Part shown: in pieces, positions 48,290-59,439 of the stretch
Layout: each line of letters begins with the position of its first letter
Position numbering within the stretch: the first letter of the stretch is position 1
NCBI GenBank assembly: GCA_051453625.1
Contig: JBOZIK010000001.1
Span: 64,802,598-64,863,572, forward strand
Direction: 5' to 3'
Length of the DNA: 60,975 nucleotides
Source: Welwitschia mirabilis
Taxonomy: Eukaryota; Gnetophyta; Gnetopsida; Welwitschiales
Notes under the pieces: generated by a model
Seen by the model: the letters and a program-made list of their open reading frames with translations, nothing else
Told to the model about the DNA's origin: nothing
The model's database searches: none
Position numbers and translations under genes: made by a program

Positions 48290-49600
48290 CTAGACATGGT
48301 AAAATAAATGAACTTCTTCTTAAATCAAATAGAATAGACAATGTTTATAATATTAGTCAAGCTTCTTTTGTTTGTCATTTTTCTCATATAAACTAAGAAG
48401 AGTTATGTCACCAACAATTAAGACATGTAAACTATAATCATCTTAAAATGATCATTAAAAAGAAAATTATAAAAGAAATTCCTAAGATCGATATTGATAA
48501 ATATGGGCTGTGTAATGCATGCCAAAAAGGAAAATAGATTAGAATGTCCTATAGGAGTAAAAACTTAGTTTCTGTAATAATGCCCCTTAAACTCATTCAT
48601 ATGGATTTAATGGGTCCTACTTAAACCAAAATTCTAGGAGAAAAATGATACTTTTTGATAATGATGGATGACTTCTCTAGATTCTCTTGGATTACCTTTT
48701 GAGGAAATAAGGTTTTAAAACTTTCAAAACTTCTATTAAAATATGTAACAAAATTCAGAATGAGAAGGGATACACCATTAAATGAATTAGAAGTGATTAT
48801 GAAAAGAAATTTGAAAATCATATTTTTAAGACATATTATATGGAAAATGGTATAAAACATCAGTTTTTAGCATTAAAGATCCCACAACAAAATGGAATTG
48901 AAGAAAGAAAAAACTAAGTCCTTTAAGAAATGACAAGAATAATGCTAAATGACAAGGATGTGTCTAAAACATTTTGGAATAAATCTAAGAGTACTACATG
49001 CTACATTATCAACAGAATTTATGTAAGAGCTAGTATGGATAAAACCATCCATGAGCTTTGGAAAGGAAGAAATTTAAACATATCCTATTTTAAGATTTTT
49101 GAAAGAAAATTCTTTATTTAAAAGATGGGGAACATTTGAGCAAATTTGAGTCTAAGGCTAATGAAGCAATATTTCTTGGATATTTAACTAGAAGCAGAGA
49201 TTATCAAGTTTTCAATGAATAAAGTCTAATAATGAAAGATTCCATAAATATACAAATAGATAACTTTAGTATTAAATCTCTATTTTTAATTGGTAAAGAA
49301 GATCATACCCTAAGTATCTCAACTCTCAAGAAAGTTAAAAATGAAAAATAAAAAGAAACAACTCAAGAAGTTACTTTTAATAAGTACAAAGAACTTAAAG
49401 ACCATTCTTTTAATTTAGTTATTAGAGATATAAGCTTAAAATTATACACAAGAAACTCCCTTAAAAATTTTTATGCTCACATTTGTTATGTCTCTCAAAT
49501 TAAAGCCAAGAAGTATAAAGAGGCCAAAAATCATGCAGAATGGATGATGGCAATACAAAAAGAATTATAATAATTTAGAAGAAATATGTTCAAAAACTAG
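48290..49600 (+). pseudogene. pol: E5 integrase remnant (DDE residues readable)
   Basis: Continuation of E5 after the E3 insertion. PLKLIHMDLMGPT (48582-48620) holds the first catalytic Asp, and MMDDFSRFSWIT follows. IRSDYEKKFEN holds the second Asp, and PQQNGIEERKN (about 48880-48912) the Glu. A 63-codon open segment (48930-49121) reads MTRIMLNDKDVSKTFW, ACYI-like TTCYIINRIYVRAS and HELWKGRNLNISYFKIF, the strongly conserved Copia integrase C-terminal part. Stops, and the loss of the GCKCF motif (now ERKFF), make it inactive. Confidence 0.92.
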
Positions 49601-50560
49601 TAGAAAGACCTAAGTATTAGAACATAATTGGAACAAAATGGATCTTTAATAGTAAGTTTAATGAATATAACAATGTAATTAAGAATAAGTATGATGAACA
49701 TAATAATGTAATTAAGAACAAAGCTAGATTAGTAGCTCAAAAATCAGATTGAAGGGATTGGCATAGGAGACACATTTGCTCTTGTGGTAAGACTGGATAG
49801 CATCATAATGCTTTTTTACTTTGTAGCCTTTGAAAATATTAAAGTATTCCAAATGAATGTGAAAAGTTCCTTCTTGAATGAAACTCTCAATGAAGATGTG
49901 TATGTGAATCACCCAATAGAATTCATAGATTTGTATAAGCCAAACCATGTTTATAGACTTAAAAAGACTTTTTATGATTTAAAATAGGTGCCTATGACTT
50001 AATATGAAAAAATAATAACATTTCTTAAAGAAAATGGTTATACCTATTAAGCAGTGTATAAAACTCTCTTTGTCAAGAAACCTAAGGAAGATTTTATTAT
50101 CATTCATATTTATATTGATGATATACTTTTTAGAGCATCAAAGGAGGATATCTCAAAAGTGTTTGCTAGCATTATAAAAACACACTTTGAGAAGAGTATG
50201 CTTATGAAGTAAGCATGTTTCTTAGTATATAAATTAAACAAATAAAACATTGTATTTTTATCTCTTAATCAAAATATTCAAGGAAGTTGATTAAGTGATT
50301 TTGACTTGAAAAAGTAAAATTAACCAATATTCCTATGTTAACCTCATGAAAATTTAGTCTTGATAATTATGAAAAATTAGTGGATCAAAACTTTATAGGA
50401 GCATGATAGAAAGCTTATTGTATTTAACTACTAGTAGATCTAATATAATGTTTAGTATTATTGTGTATGCTAGATATCAGACTAAATTAAAGAAATCTCA
50501 CCTCCAAGATATCAATATAATTATAAATTATATAAAAGATATTATTAACTATGGGCTATG
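49600..50560 (+). pseudogene. pol: E5 reverse transcriptase remnant
   Basis: The readable pieces are IGTKWIFNSKFNE, NKARLVAQ, then an open 67-codon segment (49784-49987) with VFQMNVKSSFLNETLNEDVY and KPNHVYRLKKTFYDLK (Copia: YQMDVKSAFLNG...EEVYV, then KP.HV..L.KALYGLKQ). The catalytic loop is IHIYIDDILF at 50105-50134, i.e. YIDD in place of YVDD, a conservative change. The first catalytic Asp (QMDV) is Asn (QMNV). Stops lie between the pieces. Confidence 0.9.
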
Positions 50561-51055
50561 ATATCCTATAGGAACTTCTTTTGGACTTGTAGGTTTTAGT
50601 GATGTAGACTAGGTTAGATGCAAAAATGATCCAAAAAGCACCAGTGAAAATTACTCCTTTCTAGGATTATGCTTAGTAGGATAGGCAAGTAAGAAGTAAA
50701 ATTATATTTCTCTCTTCATATCAAAAGAAAAATACATAGTAGCAAGAATTTATTATACCTATCTTCTATGGATGAAAAAATGATCAAAGACTTTGGAGTT
50801 AACTATGATCAGGTACTAATTTTTTGTGATAATATGAGTTTAATTAATATCTTAAAAACCCCTATTCAGCATTCTGACACTAAACATATTGAACTTAAAC
50901 ATCATTTTCTTAGAGACCAAATAGAAAAAGATAATATTTTCATGAATTTTATAAACACTAATCAATATCTAGCTGATATCTTTCCAAAATTTAATCTTTA
51001 TCACAAACTAGGGGTTTTTCTTTGTCCTCCAACTAAAATTAGAATGGTCAACTAG
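50561..51055 (+). pseudogene. pol: E5 RNase H remnant
   Basis: The open segment 50768-51055 (95 codons) contains LIFCDNMSLINILKTPIQHS, DTKHIELKHHFLRDQIEK and NQYLADIFPKFN, the diagnostic Copia RNase H end (CDN.SAI...KNP..H.RTKHI.I.HHF.R, then .QLADI.TK). It ends in a stop just before the spacer with LTR-like repeats. Confidence 0.92.
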
Positions 51056-51262
51056 ATTTCTAATTTGGTTGATTGAAATTTGAGAAGTCGAGTCAATTAG
51101 AACTTAACTTGATTGCCCAAACTTATGCTAAGAAACTCTAAATTAAGTTGGATTGACTGGACTAAATTCCTAGTTAACTAAACCTAGAAACATTTTTGAC
51201 CCATGTCTTAATGGGTTTCTTGGATACTAATATAGTTGATTAGACCTATAGGAGTAGGCACA
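51047..51262 (+). repeat. LTR-like GTCAAC repeats in the pol/env spacer of E5
   Basis: Modules such as ggtcaactaga, ttggttgattgaaattt, gtcgagtcaatt, ggattgactgga and gttgattagacct repeat the GTCAAC/GTTGAT theme of the E5 LTR (36345-36607 and 53020-53275). They sit immediately after RNase H and before the env-like region. Confidence 0.65.
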
Positions 51263-51389
51263 TAAGAAATGTAATGAACCCATTTTTTTCCTCAAATTTA
51301 ACTTATTTAAGCCTCCTGATAAAATCATTTTAGAATTATACCTACCTCATTTCCACCTATTTCCCTATCTTCTTTAGTTTTTGTCTTAT

Positions 51390-52110
51390 CCTTTGGACTT
51401 CATCAAGTACCAAGTATCTCTATGTAGGAGGATCCTTGATAAGATCAAGAGAAAAAGAGGTAGTGAGAAAATATTTAGGCTATTTCTACTCAAGAATATC
51501 AAATGAATCCTTGGATAGATTTTCTAAGAAGTTTAAAAATAAACCTATCTATCAAAAGAGGCCAATAGCTTTAGAAGAGCTTAGAGAGATTAAAATATGG
51601 TAATATTACTTAATGATCTAGATCTCTCTTATTTCCTTGAGGTTTTTTAGTATCATTTTCTTACTTACATGGTTTAATTCAATGCCTCTTAATGATGTAG
51701 ATTCTTCTACCCTTTTGATACTTTCTTTTGGGAAAGAAAATAAGACTTACCTTAGATCTAATAGACTCCCTCATATATATTCCTAGAGGATATTATGAGG
51801 ATTTCTGGCCCTTGGATGAATCCATGGAGGATAAGACAAAAATCACTAGGAAGCTTTCAAGTAAATTCATTTAGTGAAAAATGATACTTTACACCTTTTA
51901 TCTCATTTTTAAATATCATTTTCTTCATTTATTTTTTACTTATAACTTTTTACCTCTTGCTAGTTATCATGATAAGACCTCAAACTATCATGCTTCTCTT
52001 TTGTATTTTTTGGGAACACATCCCTCCATTAATGCTTCTGTTATCATTTTTAAGAATATAGTCTATCACTTATAATATCACAAGTCTTGGACTCTTTCTT
52101 AATCCATTTT
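51390..52110 (+). pseudogene. E5 env-like (third gene) remnant
   Basis: SIRE elements carry a third gene of uncertain role after pol, often called env-like. Here the readable pieces are EVVRKYLGYFYSRISNESLD, RPIALEELREIK and, at 51930-52075, NFLPLASYHDKTSNYHASLL, then NIVYHL. The last piece fits the conserved D.VSY.D.FLL.SIL.GR.INLG.L.I.HM core of the plant env-like/transposon-associated domain. No signal peptide or clear membrane span can be supported. Many stops are present. Confidence 0.55.
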
Positions 52111-52852
52111 AATTTCAAACATCTAATTACCATTTTAAGGTCCAAATGCATCCCAAACTTAAAACCTTAACTCTAATGTAACTCTAATATCTTTCATTAG
52201 GCATGCCACTCTATCCATATGCATATTTTCTCAAGGACCAAGAAATCCTCTAAATCTCCTTCTTCTAAGTAGGTTTATCCTTAAGAGGCTCTATCATAAC
52301 TGAAAAGACTTGATTCCTGTACACATCACATGAAATAGACTCTTATTATAACTGACTACAAAATTATAGAGACTTCTAAGGAGGTTAGTAACTCTCAGCA
52401 TCAGGTGGTAAAATAAGAAGGAGAAGATAACATATATTTTAAAGAACAATCTAAGAAATAGAAGGTTTCAAATTAGTTTCTTTATATTTTGTTATTTTTC
52501 TCTTCTTTATCATTGATGTTAAAAGAGAAAGAAAATAGTCTTTATTTTAAATCAAAAAAATGTATTTTGTAAATTTTTTTTAAAGCATGGTTATTGTAAC
52601 TTAGTTGTAGTTTATTAGTTGGTATCAGTTGTACTACATACTTTTGTTAGAAGCAATAAATGCTATATTTTCTACAAAATGTGCTTCTAAAATATTTTTA
52701 ATTTTTATCTTCACAAAAACATTATAAGTACTTGTGTTACATAAAAAAATGTTATTGTTTTAATTAATAATACTTCATGTTTCTTGGCGGACATATCATG
52801 AGGGGAAGTTTTTCATAAAAGCCTAATTTTTTTAATATAGTTTGCCCTTAAG
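52111..52852 (+). other. E5 3' untranslated region
   Basis: AT-rich sequence between the env-like remnant and the polypurine tract. No further gene is recognised. Confidence 0.5.
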
Positions 52853-52867
52853 ATTAAAGGGGAAGAT
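52853..52867 (+). other. E5 polypurine tract
   Basis: attaaaggggaagat immediately precedes the 3' LTR, a classic Copia plus-strand primer. Confidence 0.88.
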
Positions 52868-53934
52868 TATTAAGTTATATTTTCAAGGTAATGTCAAACT
52901 AATAAATCTAGTATAGTATAATATGTTGTAAACATTTCAAGAAACTAAAGTTCTTGTAGGTTAGAAGAAATACAACATTTTTCACTAGCTTTGTAAGAAT
53001 CTAAAGTTTGATTAAGTTATTAAGGGATCAATAGATCCTAAAGGGATTACCTGGACCTCTACCAAAAATAATCTGATCAATTTTTTAAATAGGCCAACTA
53101 GATCCTAGAGGAATCAACCAAATCTAGACCTAAAGTGATTAACTATATTCTAGATAGGATCAACTAGAATATGAGATATAAGGAAATTAAATTAATTAGA
53201 AGAACATGGATTTGACTAATTTTAATAATGGTAATTGATGGGGTCAACTAGATGCTTCGAGGATTTAACTAATTATAGTAGAAATGGAACTTTTAAGTTT
53301 ATTTACCTAGCCATTATCTCCTTATTTTTAGCCATTGGAGTGTCAGATTCATTTGTAAACCCTAAAAATCTATCTTCTATATAAGCCAAATAAATCAAAA
53401 TCTTTACATATTTAATTGATCAAAAAAAAAATCATACTTTTGTACTATTAATATTCATTGGTCAAGATACTGCACTGTACAAACTTGTATTTATAAACTT
53501 CCTTTCAGACAGTGTACTCTAACTTCATCATACTTCATATCTAGTAAAACTAGTGCCTTTAAGCATACTATCCTTATAGAAATATTTGCTCTGTAAAGGT
53601 TAAGACTTAGCCTCAAAAAGTCCATTTGTAAAGGTTATAGGTTAACTTAGAAAATTAGAAAGAAAATAATAAGAATCTAGATCAACTTAGGGTTGAAGCT
53701 AATAACCAAGAGTGGAGTAGGAGATTTTTTCAAACCACTATAAATCATTGTATTTGGTGCACTTCTTTGGTATTTACTATTTTAGTTATCTTCATGCTAT
53801 TTCATTCATCTAATTTCATTTAATAATAGTTAGGTTATTAATTTAAATGCATAAATATTTTTGGTGTAACTTTTAAAGAATAAATTTTATATTATAAAAC
53901 CTGTTCATCCCTCCCAAGTTTTTTAGATCTTTCA
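52868..53934 (+). repeat. E5 3' LTR
   Basis: 1067 bases, from TATTAAGTTATATTTTC (TG decayed to TA) to ttagatctttca. It pairs with 36201-37269. The TATA box is at 53378-53385. Differences from the 5' LTR are many, so E5 is old. Confidence 0.92.
53378..53385 (+). promoter_or_regulatory. TATA box of E5 3' LTR
   Basis: tatataag, the same position and context as in the 5' LTR. Confidence 0.55.
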
Positions 53935-54093
53935 TCCTTTTCATATAAATACAAATTAAGTATCTTTCTTACTTCATGGTTTTGATTGAGATGAGATGGA
54001 TCCTTACTTTTTAAGAGTAAGTCATCTTTTTATTTATCTTCTTTTGTTAAGCTTGCATTCATTTAATATCTCTAAGTTGCAATTAAATGGCAT

Positions 54094-54124
54094 GGGGTGA
54101 GGGGAGGGGGGGGGGTGGGGGTGG
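54094..54124 (+). repeat. G-rich tract with quadruplex pattern
   Basis: Runs of 4, 4, 10, 5 and 2 G are separated by one to three bases (ggggtgaggggagg, then a long G run, then tgggggtgg). This meets the usual four-run G-quadruplex pattern and stands out in DNA this AT-rich. A 230-N gap begins 38 bases later. Confidence 0.85.
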
Positions 54125-54161
54125 AATATGGTTTTTCTACTTTTATGATGTATCTTTATTT

Positions 54162-54391
54162 NNNNNNNNNNNNNNNNNNNNNNNNNNNNNNNNNNNNNNN
54201 NNNNNNNNNNNNNNNNNNNNNNNNNNNNNNNNNNNNNNNNNNNNNNNNNNNNNNNNNNNNNNNNNNNNNNNNNNNNNNNNNNNNNNNNNNNNNNNNNNNN
54301 NNNNNNNNNNNNNNNNNNNNNNNNNNNNNNNNNNNNNNNNNNNNNNNNNNNNNNNNNNNNNNNNNNNNNNNNNNNNNNNNNNNNNNNNNNN
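54162..54391. other. 230-N gap
   Basis: Unsequenced stretch shortly after the G-rich tract. Open frames across it are artefacts. Confidence 0.95.
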
Positions 54392-54601
54392 TTTCACTAG
54401 GTCTATAAACACTCTATGACAATGTAACACTGACATCTTCATGTATGACATGTTTAACTCTATTGAAAGAAGGTGTTATAACATTTAATGCTTAATATGG
54501 TTAAATGCTTAAAGGATGTCTCTTATGATTGTAGAAGGATAATATTGGAAAGAAACTAAGGAGGGATTAGAAAATTCTTGTGAATTACATATTTTAATAT
54601 T

Positions 54602-56043
54602 TGGTACTTAAGATCTTTTTATTACTCTTAATGAGGATTATTAAACTCAGAGGGAGGGGTGAATGAGGTCTTTTAAATAAAAAATCTGTTGAAAATAAAT
54701 TAAAATTTACATAATAAAAACCTTACCATATTAATGTGATTCTCCAACTTGGGTACATTCACACATAAAAAGTATCTTCCTCTCATACCTTTATATATTC
54801 TTAATATACAAAATAGTGGTTTTCGAGCACTAACAATCTTACATGCAATTGAGATACTCCTCATAAAGTAGCACTCTTTTTCCCTTAGATATTTACAACA
54901 AATCAAACCAGAAATTTACTCACAAGTACATAAAAAACTACATCCATATTAGAGTTGCCTTAAGATTTGGAAACCCTAGTTAGGAATCCTAAGAATGAAA
55001 GTAAAAAATGACGTATAATATGTGTATTCAAAAATCTAATAATTCTTACAATTTAAGTACTAATAAATAATGATATCAAAAGAAGCAATAAGCTCAAAAA
55101 GATATCACTTTGATGAACGCTCGATTTCTCCCTTGTTGTTATCACCTGTAATTAGATCAAAGTGATGTAGATATAGTAAGAGCCAATGATTTAGTAATTT
55201 ATTTACCAAATAATCTTTTTTAAAAAGATGGTAAAATATTTTCATGTAGTATCAATCAACCATGTAAGTAACTTGGTTTTTTTCCTCTTTGTGCCATTTA
55301 TACTTTCGATATCTTCCTTGCCTCTATCCTAGACAGATATGCATTTTGATATATTTAAATATTTTATAATGTAAAAATAGCTGAGTTTTGGTCTTTCAAT
55401 GGCTATTTATTTTTTTCATCAAATTTTCAAGATAAACATCTTTAAAATAGTAGATATCTCTGTAAGAAAAATGTCTTCACCTTAAAACATGTATTTGGTT
55501 AAACTAGACATATTTTAATGAAACTTGGACTGCTATATCTATGTTCCTAGTGATCATGAAGTCAAAGTGTAAAACATGCTTAATTTCTTAAAATATAGGT
55601 AAATCATCAAAATACAACTTATCTCTATTACCTCTTATAGTTTAGCATAAACATCTTTAACTATGTAGATGTCTTTCATTAGATGAAGTAGTATATACAT
55701 CTCTAATTGATAGATATCTTTTACCTATCTTAGTGTCTTGGTTCAATATAAATGTCTTTAAAATTATGGATGACTTTTTCTATTTGATGAATTTTAGTTT
55801 AGTGCAGATATTTTTAGTATTATAGACATCTTTTACATAGACATATTTACATATGTAGACATCTTTAGTAATTTGTGTTTCTCCTTTATAAAATCTAAGC
55901 TGAAAGTTTTGTGTAATACAAAATTAAGGTTTTGGGTCAGATTGATCCTTTTTACAATTTAATGTTTTCTAATTTTCACTATTTACATATTAGACACATT
56001 ACTTTTAACAAGTGAAATCATTAAAACTAGGATTTTACTAACA
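54602..56043 (-). repeat. E6 3' LTR
   Basis: On the minus strand it starts TGTTAGTAAAATCC right after the polypurine tract. Near its other end it has cacccctccctctgagttt, a typical SIRE U5 segment. The left edge (tggtactt, 54602) is approximate. It contains degenerate agacatct/agatgtct repeats (55430-55875). No partner LTR is in the window. Confidence 0.75.
55430..55875 (-). repeat. AGACATCT-type short repeats in the E6 LTR
   Basis: About ten variants of agacatctttta / tagatgtctt recur at uneven spacing (for example aaacatctttaactatg, gtagatgtctttcatt, agacatcttttacatag, tagacatctttag). The core is self-complementary in part (agatgtct / agacatct). Confidence 0.7.
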
Positions 56044-56057
56044 ATCTCCTATTTTTT
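56044..56057 (-). other. E6 polypurine tract
   Basis: The minus strand reads aaaaaataggagat directly before the LTR start. Confidence 0.8.
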
Positions 56058-57340
56058 AATGATATTCAAAACTTAGCAAATCTCATTAGTGCAATTATGT
56101 TTTATAAATTGACTTGAGATAACTTAACCCAAAATAGAACATGATGTATTACATGAGGCATGATATAAATTTCAATAGTTTAAAAACATTTGTTAACCAC
56201 CCATAGTCATTTATAGAATAATAATCAAGAACAGGTATAAATTATTAAACATATGTCAAAGCATAAAGTATATTACATAAAAAACAAAAATATACTATAG
56301 AAAATCATGAAATGTATGCCAATAACAGACATTGATTATCAATAGTGATGTCACTCACAAAAAGTCCAATCCATCTATCTCAAGTTTACATCCTCTAGAC
56401 TCATATGAGATGTCTAATAGTGTTAAATTTGATTTATCCATCTCCTCTCCCTTTTTAGACAAGAAAAAAAGGAGTTAGTCACTAATAGCTAAGTCATTAG
56501 CATACTAAGTACTATCTCCTACATCATCGTTATCATCATTACTCTCCCTAGTGGTAGAGGTCTAAATAGTATATGAAAACGAAGTGATAGATGAAGGCAT
56601 GTTTCACTTCCTAAATGGTCACTATGATGACTTACCTTAGCCATAAGAGATATATCTCCTCATACAAGAGTATGTTTGAGAGGTAATAAAAGTGTTAAAA
56701 GAGATAGAGATAGCTATCTTAACAAAATCATAAGCTAAGAGTGGAGCAGTGCTAAGAGGTAAAGCATGGATGGGAATTATGAGAGATGATGATGCAGAAG
56801 GAAGATGAAGTGGAAATGGTGAACGAGGTGAAAATAGAGGCTGTGTAGGATGGAAAATGGGTAATTTATGATAAGGCCTATAAAATATGAGAGTCTAGTT
56901 ATCAGAGCTCTTAAAGTTCATCTATTACTCCCCATGTACCTATGCTAGAGCCTAGTGCTTCATCTATACTTGTGCTAGAGCATGGTGTTCCCCCTTTACG
57001 TATGCCTCCTATGCTATGGGCTCTAATAAAGTAGAATCTGCTAATAGTCTTAGTTATATCCTATAACATAAGGTACTAGAGGTACCTCTACCTTTCATTC
57101 CTCCTCTAAATTAGACAAAGTGGTAGTCTCCATGAATTCCCAACTACTTGTAGGAGCCTCTCCCTTATGAACTACATAATAATGCTTCTTCAACCTCAAG
57201 ATATTTTATCTAATCTTTTCTATCATCTTAGTAATAGCCTTGAGATTCTTCTTTATTGATGTTAAACTATGTGTAGCTAAAAAGTAAGAGCACTGAAATT
57301 GTGCCTTAGAAGGTCTCTTTCTTATGCCTTCACCTACTTA
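56058..57340 (-). other. E6 3' region after the env-like core
   Basis: No clear motif. Part of this should be the C-terminal half of the env-like gene (56600-57300 is somewhat richer in G+C), but stops are in all frames. Confidence 0.4.
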
Positions 57341-57349
57341 TATTGATAC

Positions 57350-57880
57350 TTATTGTTTCTCATTAAACTCTAAAAGTGGCTTTTTAGGATGAATGAGATT
57401 AATTTGTGGTACTAAGATGCTGGCATTGCTAATAATCAGTCTAATCAAGTGAGGGTAATCCAACATATAACCCTTGCATAAAAGAGTAATAATAGCCATA
57501 CATAAAATAAATTCAAGATCAATTTTCATCCCTTTGAGAAGGCAATATATCATAAAAGTCTACATTAGATTGCAATAGCTATAGCTATCTCTCCAAAAAC
57601 ATATATTACAAAAGGTAATTAAACTCAAAATATATGCATCCAATATCATATCTTTACATTCTACATTCTTATAAAAATTCATCTTCAAATGCCCAAATAG
57701 TACATTGCTTAATAAACACCATAAAATATGAATAAATGGACATGTGAAAATATCTTTAAAAGAATGCATATATAATTGTGGAAGCTTTAAATCATCTATA
57801 CCAAGCATAAAATTTACAATACTGAGTGTAAAAAATAGAAGTACCTCATACTTTAATTTGAAAAGTATCAATGCTCTCAT
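57350..57880 (-). pseudogene. E6 env-like gene remnant
   Basis: Two minus-strand open segments (57560-57880, 106 codons; 57350-57553, 67 codons) are separated by a single stop and read on in frame: FYKNVECKDMILDAYIL, CFWRDSYSYCNLM, then IDLEFILCMAIITLLCKGYM, LDYPHLIRLIIS. The pattern of a domain with I.G..I.L..I....I......LPYG.LITRI is that of the SIRE env-like/plant transposon-associated domain. This is the best preserved env-like region in the window. Its role is unknown in the family too. Confidence 0.6.
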
Positions 57881-58439
57881 CTATCTCATGAATATTTGCA
57901 TATAATTCCCTGATAATAGGATTTAAAATGCACTAATCTAATAGGATTATCATGTCTTAAACAAAACATGAAAAATAAGTAAGAAATTAATCTTTCTTAT
58001 GCCTTTGAAATACAAGAGTCCATTCTATAATAATGGATTTTTTATCCAAGTTTTAAACATTTTGTGTCTAGCTTATGATAGAACTATGGCTCATACTATG
58101 ATTTTTGGATTTCTATGATATGTTCCTTATGCTCTGAGGCACTTGGAATCTTTCTCCTCATATTTTAAAGAAAATATTAGGAAGAACTAAACTTCTAACT
58201 AGCAAAGGCAAAAGAATCAATTAAAAAAGAGCACCAATCAAGAAAAGAAAACCTACTATGCTAGCTATGAATACTTCTTCTAATACAAGACATTTATGCT
58301 AAGAAATATAAGAAAAAAAGGGCTAAAAAGATTTTTATAGGGACATCTATTGAGTAGAGGAATGAAAATGATAAATGATGGTCTCTTTCCTAAATAAAAA
58401 AGGTTGAACCCCTTATTTTAGTATACATTTCATTTTCTG

Positions 58440-58850
58440 ATATAGTTTTTGAAAGATAACTACTAGTTCAAAGACATCTAAAATGATAAAAATAAATANN
58501 NNNNNNNNNNNNNNNNNNNNNNNNNNNNNNNNNNNNNNNNNNNNNNNNNNNNNNNNNNNNNNNNNNNNNNNNNNNNNNNNNNNNNNNNNNNNNNNNNNTA
58601 TTTTAGCAAAAGACATCTTCTAATAACAAACTTTATGAATGACCTACATACTATAAAGACATATACACATCCAAAATACATCTATTTTGAAAAATTAAAG
58701 AAAACATACCTAACCTTCAAATATGTCTCACTTGTAAAGACATCTACTAACTAGACGTCTACCAAATTAAAGACATTACCATGATAGGCATCTTTTACTT
58801 AAATATGTCTTCTTCATAAAGAAAAAAAGTTTAAAATTTTCTATAGTTAA
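58440..58850 (-). repeat. AGACATCT-type repeats in the pol/env spacer of E6
   Basis: Variants such as aaagacatctaaaat, aaaagacatcttctaata, aaagacatctactaactaga, cgtctacc and ataggcatcttttac repeat the theme of the E6 LTR. They lie between RNase H (58985-59290) and the env-like region, the same position as the LTR-like repeats in E5. A 100-N gap (58499-58598) sits inside. Confidence 0.65.
58499..58598. other. 100-N gap
   Basis: Default-length gap within the E6 spacer repeats. Confidence 0.95.
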
Positions 58851-58984
58851 CATCATGATTAGACTATCATAGCAAAAAGACAAAATAACATACACATAAT
58901 TTACTAGTTTATGGTCTATCTATTATTTCAACTCATAGAATATTACAATGTGAAGTTAAGATTTTGAGATTGATAACTTAATGA

Positions 58985-59290
58985 CTTATTTGATTAGGTA
59001 AGGTTCAATCCTTAATTTTTTGCATAATTTAACAAACCTATTACCATATTGTGGTTTATTAAAGACATCAGCAAGTTGATCACTTGTATTCATGTATTTT
59101 AGCATAATATGAATGCTTTGTACATGCTCTTTAGGAAAATGATGTCTGATCTTAATGTGTTTGGTTCTTGAATGCTTAATTGGGTTCTTTTAAATGCTGA
59201 TAATACTTTTATTATCATAAAATATGGGAATGCTTTCCATGGATAATCTAAAATTATTTTAATATTTTCTTTATCCAAAGTAACTGAGCA
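58985..59290 (-). pseudogene. pol: E6 RNase H remnant
   Basis: The minus strand reads IPIFYDNKSIISI, then KNPIKHSRTKHIKIRHHFPK, then NTSDQLADVFNKPQYGNRFV. These match the Copia RNase H end almost residue for residue (CDN.SAI...KNP..HSRTKHI.IRHHF, D.QLADIFTKPL....F). One stop replaces a residue before KNP. It lies right after the RT connection region. Confidence 0.92.
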
Positions 59291-59439
59291 CAACAACTTC
59301 TAATAGTAATGTATTTAGCCTTAATGATTAAAAGAGTAGTTAAGTTTTGATTTTTACTACTCCAAACATTAAACATTGTCTAAGAAAGAAGTATCCTTTA
59401 CTAGTACTTCTTCTATCATCCTTGCATCCTACCCAATCT

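Larger units (their letters stand above)
36201..53934 (+). mobile_element. E5: SIRE-type Ty1/Copia retrotransposon, split by E3
   Basis: The 5' LTR (36201-37269) and 3' LTR (52868-53934) enclose, in order, a Met-tRNA primer site, gag with CCHC knuckle, protease, integrase, RT, RNase H, an env-like region and a polypurine tract. This is the Copia order (integrase before RT) with the extra third gene typical of the SIRE/Maximus lineage. Removing nested E3 (39249-48289) leaves about 8.7 kb, a normal SIRE length. Flanking 5-mers ttctt (36196-36200) and tcctt (53935-53939) fit a target duplication with one change. All genes have stops. Confidence 0.92.
53935..54601 (+). other. Continuation of E4 right of E5
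   Basis: If E5 entered E4 at 36201, this is the resumed E4 body. No gene is recognised. It holds the G-rich tract (54094-54124) and a 230-N gap (54162-54391), and ends at the presumed E6 LTR. Confidence 0.4.

Noticed and set aside
57380-57880. Host gene encoding a membrane protein
   Set aside because: It lies between RNase H and PPT of E6 and fits the SIRE env-like domain, so it is part of the retroelement.
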